Made by a program: the position numbers and the translations under genes. A stretch of DNA of 64,000 bases. Origin: Manis javanica (Eukaryota; Chordata; Mammalia; Pholidota; Manidae). Below the pieces are notes generated by a model. It searched no databases. It was not told the DNA's origin and saw only the letters and a list, made by a program, of their open reading frames with translations. The stretch covers positions 69,305,501 to 69,369,500 of the forward strand of contig NC_133163.1 of the NCBI RefSeq assembly GCF_040802235.1, written 5' to 3'. Of this stretch, positions 59,651 through 64,000 are shown in pieces; position 1 is the stretch's first letter, and every line of letters begins with the position of its first letter.

Positions 59651-62084
59651 AGAAACCTGAATTTTTTTGGTACATATCTTGCCCTCACAGCATCCAAATG
59701 CATGTTATACTGTAATAGATTTTATAATAAGGTAGATTGAATTGATAAATATTATCAAAGTAGAATACTTATGTACAAAATATTAAGGTAGTGTAGAGAA
59801 GGAGATGCTCAATTCTTCCAAGGATGCTGAGAACACATAGAAGAGGAAAAGTTTAGATGGGATTGTAATAGATGTACCAGAGTTTACTAAGCAAAGAAAG
59901 TGGATGGTGTGAGGAGAATGTTATGCAATGGGAGCAGTGTGGGGGTGGCATAGATGAGGTATAGAAGGACATCTGATAAGATGGATAGTACCTTCAGAGG
60001 TAATGTGTATGGTTTGATTCTAAGTAAACTCTGAGCAACATGAATATTTTTTGAGAAGGCTGCTGACAGTAAATGTCATCACCTACATAATTTTTCTTGA
60101 AACATGATGTCTTTAAGTTTTTCTCTTCTCTGTAATTCATAGAATTGAGAAAGTGAAGGATTTCTTACTGGACACTGACCACCAGGCTCATATACAATTA
60201 TAAACTGAAGCACTAAACAAATTAGTTCTTCAAAGTGATTTATAAACATTAACTAATCCACTAATTTAAGTATCAGGCTAAGTAAGCATTCACATTTACT
60301 TTTATAATTGGGAAATTTGAGAAACAGAGTAACACATAATCATTAAATTCAAAATGCTAATACCTTTCAAACTTGTATTGAGCAAACAAAGCCTATTCCT
60401 AAACTGAGTATTTTATTAAATCGAGCTGAAGGGATGATATTATTTAGTATTACATTTATTGCATTTTAATCTATATTTGTTTTTCATTTCTAATATTTAA
60501 AAATTTTTTGGTTACAGTGTTATATTATCCAGGTCATAATAAAATTGCAATGCATAATATCATCATTAGAGATTGTTTAGAATCCCCTAGTACATTCTAT
60601 TGGGCCATTGTAACCTCTTCTTCCATATTATTAATAAAATAAATGGAATTTTTTTATCCTGTTCATTAATAGAGAGTAAAAAATAAATACATACTAGCAA
60701 ACAATCAACCACACAGTTTTAGTGCCTGAAGTCTTGCTAAGGAATTATTGGGATGATCTTCTTCCTTGGGACTATTCTCTTCTCAAAAAAGTAGTACTTT
60801 GTAATGAGAAATTTATTCTTTAGTACTAAAATATTCCAAGTATTTAAAGTACTAGAGTAGTATATGCAGCACAACAAAGTATTTAAAGACTATAGGCCAT
60901 AGATATAAAGAAATTTGATTATAATGTAGCCTTTTGCATTTATTACTACTGCTGTGGTTTAAAATGTATGTGGGTGGTGGTTTTCAAGCTACATTTGGTA
61001 GTAGGAAAGACTTGGTGGTTTATTTTTACTGTGGAGCTCAATACCTAAGTATCTGGTTGTGGTTGGTATGCTAAACCCTTGCTTACTTTGAACATGATTA
61101 GGCTCTTCTGTCCCTTTTATACTGGCTAATATCAGTAGTAAGATCTGTACCCAACTGGTCTGTTGAGAAGGATGAACTATCTTTTCAGGACACTAGGCCA
61201 GCAGGGCCTGTCCCAAACCTCTACAATGCATAACTTCAATACACAGTACAAACTGCAACCTCTCTTCTGGTTGGCTTCTACTTCCTCTGTCTTCTATGCT
61301 GCAGAGAGCTCTGCTCAGAGGGGTGAGAAATTGAAACCCTTAACTCCTTTCTCCATTTTGGGGAGTCTCCTTTTTTTTTTCCTGCAGGGTGTTTTTAAAG
61401 TCATATCTCTCAATGAGATAAAACTTATGAGATAAAACTTATGTGAGGGAAAAGAATATGATCCATCATAAATTCAGGAGATTTGGATAACATATGATGT
61501 GTGAATTAAGACTCTATAAGCAAGTGGATTTGCATTGATGGAAACAAGGCAACCAATAGGGAATTAGAGATTTATAGACAAAAAAAAACTTAAAAATAAC
61601 TTTAATTTCAAATACCAGAATTCACACTGCAAAAACTTTTTACAGTAAAATCAAGGATATTCCAAAATTGAACTAAGACAATACAAGGAATTTGTCAAAA
61701 TCAAACACATTGAGAGTTACAAAGAAAGTACTTTCAGCTCTGACTCTTAGGACCTGTTATCACTGTGAGAGGCTGTAAAAAAGGTTTGGGAGAAAGGTAT
61801 TAAAGGAGTAGAGGTTGATAAGGTAGAAGTTCTACAGCTGTTATAAAAGTAAATCTTCCTAAACCAGAGACAACTGTAAAAGGGAAAGATTTACTGCTGG
61901 CTCTCTGTCTCTGCTGCTGTAATGGGCACCATTAGCCATAGATTGTGAAAGCAGCCACTCGGGAATATGGGAGACATTACTTTTTAGATTGATTCTGGAA
62001 TCCTCAGAGCTGTTTGTTGTACACTTTGAGAAAAGTTTCATGGAAAGAGCAGACAGTATTAGATTTAGCTTTATGACTTCATCA
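59651..62084. other. Unique AT-rich interval
   Basis: No gene or interspersed repeat recognised. A 14-bp tandem pair ('tgagataaaactta') lies at 61414-61441, next to a T-run at about 61371-61380. A 90-codon frame at 61163-61435 has no domain. Confidence 0.5.
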
Positions 62085-62335
62085 TTGAGGCTGTATAGTG
62101 TGGTGAGCTTTGGTTTCAGATATATGTACATTTGAATGCCAGTTCTACTAATTTTGTGTCTTCTTAGGGACACTGCATTACTTTAAAATTTTCATTTTCA
62201 TGATTGGGAAAATGATACTGATGGTGATTATAATAGCAAATATTTATGTTATTGTGATAATTATTATATGTTAATATAATTTCATAAAACTCTTAGAAAA
62301 GTGCTTGGCATGTATTTCACACTAAATGTTAGCTT
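62085..62335 (+). mobile_element. MIR element, near full length
   Basis: It shows the full MIR order: 'gtatagtgtggtgagctttg', 'gtttcagatatatgtacatt', 'tgaatgccagttctactaat', 'ttcattttcatgattgggaa', 'aatgatactgatggtgatta', 'gaaaagtgcttggcatgtat'. Confidence 0.8.
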
Positions 62336-62779
62336 AAAATACAAGAAGTCAGATCAAGGATTCTCAGTACTGGCCTTTCTAACTGTTCTGTTATTGTCAT
62401 GTTGTAAAGAAACTGATTTCATTTTATATACATTTGAAAAAATATTAGTCTGTGAGACAACAAACATAAAGGAAAAAGGACAATAACAAAAATATTCTGT
62501 AGCTCTTAATGGTATTTAAAAATTATCCCAAAGCCCTCAATGCAGTGAGCCTTCAACAGATGTTATTCACTGATTAAGCACACGAAGTTAGAGACTTAAA
62601 TAGAAATAAAAATTTAGTTTTGATCAAGGAGGGATTCAAAGAAGAGAAACTAAAGGAGAGCAAGTTGGAAACAAACAAACAAAAAAACCAAAAAGGTTTA
62701 TTCATACAACTAGACTAAGGTCTACAGAAGCATGAGTCAGTCTCTGAATGAAAGAAGCAGGAAGTGACATAGAAGATTC
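62336..62779. other. Unique AT-rich sequence
   Basis: Nothing recognised apart from an A-rich run near 62670-62693. Confidence 0.5.
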
Positions 62780-62895
62780 TGGGGCCATGCCTTTTACATG
62801 TGTTAATCTCATTTAAGTTGCACAATCCTATGAGGGAAAGGTTACTTCTTAATTTTACTAACAAGAAAAACCCAGGTATGTTCATGTGCTGAAGT
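62780..62895 (-). mobile_element. MIR fragment (antisense)
   Basis: 'gtgttaatctcatttaagtt', 'gcacaatcctatgagggaaa' and 'ttaattttactaacaagaaa' match the antisense MIR core ('ttaatcctcacaacaaccct', 'atgaggtaggta', 'ttttacagatgaggaaa'). Confidence 0.7.
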
Positions 62896-63504
62896 CCTCT
62901 GGAAGCAGAAGAGACAGATTGACCTGGCTTTCTGACATCCTTCTTCGGCTTTACGGGAATAAATGAGGTCAAGGTCAGACAGAGTTCCCAGCCTTGGTTG
63001 GAATTGAAGTTATGGAGGAAGCCCTTATATAAATGATCGCTTTCGGTTATTGGAAAAGCCCAAAGGAATATGTTGAGCCCTTTGTCTATAGGACTCAGGT
63101 GTGAGTTCAAGGAGCTGGCCAGCCAGTTAGAATGCAAGAAGATATGGTATAGTACAATATCATTTTTAAGACTCCTTCAGGCTCTTAAAAGTGTCAAGCA
63201 GTGTGTATTCTGTGTGTGTGTGAGTGAGAGAGAGAGAGAGAGAGAGAGAAAATAGGAGATGAGGGAGCATTCCCTTTTATATGCATCACCCTTAGTCTCT
63301 CATTACTGCCCACGTACTTTATAGAGTAATACACAATATGTTCTTCACCTTGATTTTCTTACTTTGGTGTTTTTCTTCCAGTTACTTCTTCCAGGGTGGA
63401 TCAGCAGATCTGTGCTGCAGTGGTTTGCTAGGTTACAGGGGTGTCAGGTGTCTAGGTAGAGGAAATGGATTTCATCCTACCAAGGAACACCTTCTTTGTA
63501 ATAT
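62896..63504. other. Unique sequence with a microsatellite
   Basis: No gene recognised; the overlapping 140-codon reverse frame (62715-63137) runs through the MIR fragment and is incidental. Confidence 0.5.
63211..63250. repeat. Compound (TG)n(AG)n microsatellite
   Basis: 'tgtgtgtgtgagtgagagag' continuing as GA repeats to about 63249. Confidence 0.95.
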
Positions 63505-64000
63505 CTTTTTTTGGATTAGGTATTAGGGTAATGCTGACCTAAGAATGAGAGAAGAAAATTCCTTTTGATTCTTTTTTCTGGAAGAGATTGTAGAGAACTG
63601 ATATGATTTCTTCTATGAATATAGAATTCAATTTTATGAATCAAGTACCAGTTTTTGTTTTGTTTTTTTCATTAATTGTTCTCTGTTGATATCCTCCTTT
63701 AAATTTAATTTATTTCTGTTCTAATTTTTATTATTTCTTTCCTTCTCCTTGCTTAAATTGCTCTCTTATCCCTAGTTTCCTAAGGTGGAAGCCTTTGTTA
63801 TTGATTTGAGATCTTTTACTTTTCTAGTATATACATTCACTGCTATCAAGTCCTTTTAAATACTTTTTGCTACATCCCACAAATTTTCATAACTTATATT
63901 TCATTTTCATTTACTTAACAATATTTTAAAAATTATCTTGAAGTTTCTTTGACCCTGTGTTATTCAAAAGCATACTGTTCATTTCCCAAATATTTTGGGA
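63505..64000 (-). mobile_element. Old L1M ORF2 fragment (antisense), runs off the window
   Basis: 'ttagggtaatgctgacctaa', 'tctggaagagattgtagaga', 'ctgttgatatcctcctttaa' and 'tttttgctacatcccacaaa' are antisense L1 ORF2 landmarks from RT back towards the endonuclease. The element extends beyond 64000. Confidence 0.8.

Noticed and set aside
62715..63137. 140-codon reverse-strand frame as a possible gene
   Set aside because: It crosses a MIR fragment and has no domain; length is compatible with chance.
1..64000. CRISPR arrays, bacterial operons, tRNA or rRNA genes
   Set aside because: No regularly spaced repeats, no cloverleaf-like sequence and no rRNA segments were seen; all evidence is for mammalian nuclear DNA.

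Overview
The window looks like nuclear DNA from a placental mammal. It is AT-rich, gene-poor and built almost entirely from ancient and younger non-LTR retrotransposons (L1, L2, MIR), with small amounts of ERVL-MaLR LTR, a MER5A-like hAT MITE and a class-I ERV fragment. I found no host protein-coding exon, tRNA, rRNA, CRISPR array or bacterial-type gene. No Alu, B1/B2, ruminant or carnivore tRNA-SINE is visible, and the youngest L1 lineage is not the primate, rodent or cat/dog type. From memory of the 3'UTR style I lean towards a SINE-poor lineage such as pangolin or a xenarthran, but this is a weak inference.

Layout. 0-12 kb: mostly unique sequence with MaLR (MLT1-like), L2 and MIR relics, including a perfect 136-bp dispersed duplication at 8.68/9.66 kb. 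12.5-19.5 kb: two copies of the same ancient L1M 3'UTR (the second split by a 5'-truncated younger L1), then L2 and another L1M scrap. 19.5-24.0 kb: unique. 24.3-55.5 kb: a 31-kb block of stacked L1s. On its left side they are on the plus strand: copy A at 24.28-30.46, an old L1M at 30.63-32.29 and a 3'-truncated L1 at 33.74-36.43. On its right side they are mainly on the minus strand: L1M at 36.4-41.1, copy B at 42.58-48.72, a partial L1 at 48.72-50.59 and L1M at 50.59-55.49. 55.5-63.5 kb: mostly unique, with L2 and MIR relics and a processed retroviral transcript at 58.76-59.48 kb. 63.5-64 kb: another L1M entering from the right edge.

No set of genes works together here; the interest is in how the elements have acted on each other. 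Copies A and B are inverted, about 12 kb apart, and almost identical over about 4.3 kb (ORF2 plus 3'UTR), including shared disabling lesions. Their 5' parts, by contrast, are clearly diverged. This mosaic suggests gene conversion between inverted repeats (or an assembly artefact). The other strong observation is a short R-U5...U3-R-poly(A) class-I ERV sequence flanked by a 16-bp target-site duplication, the structure expected when L1 machinery copies a retroviral mRNA back into the genome.
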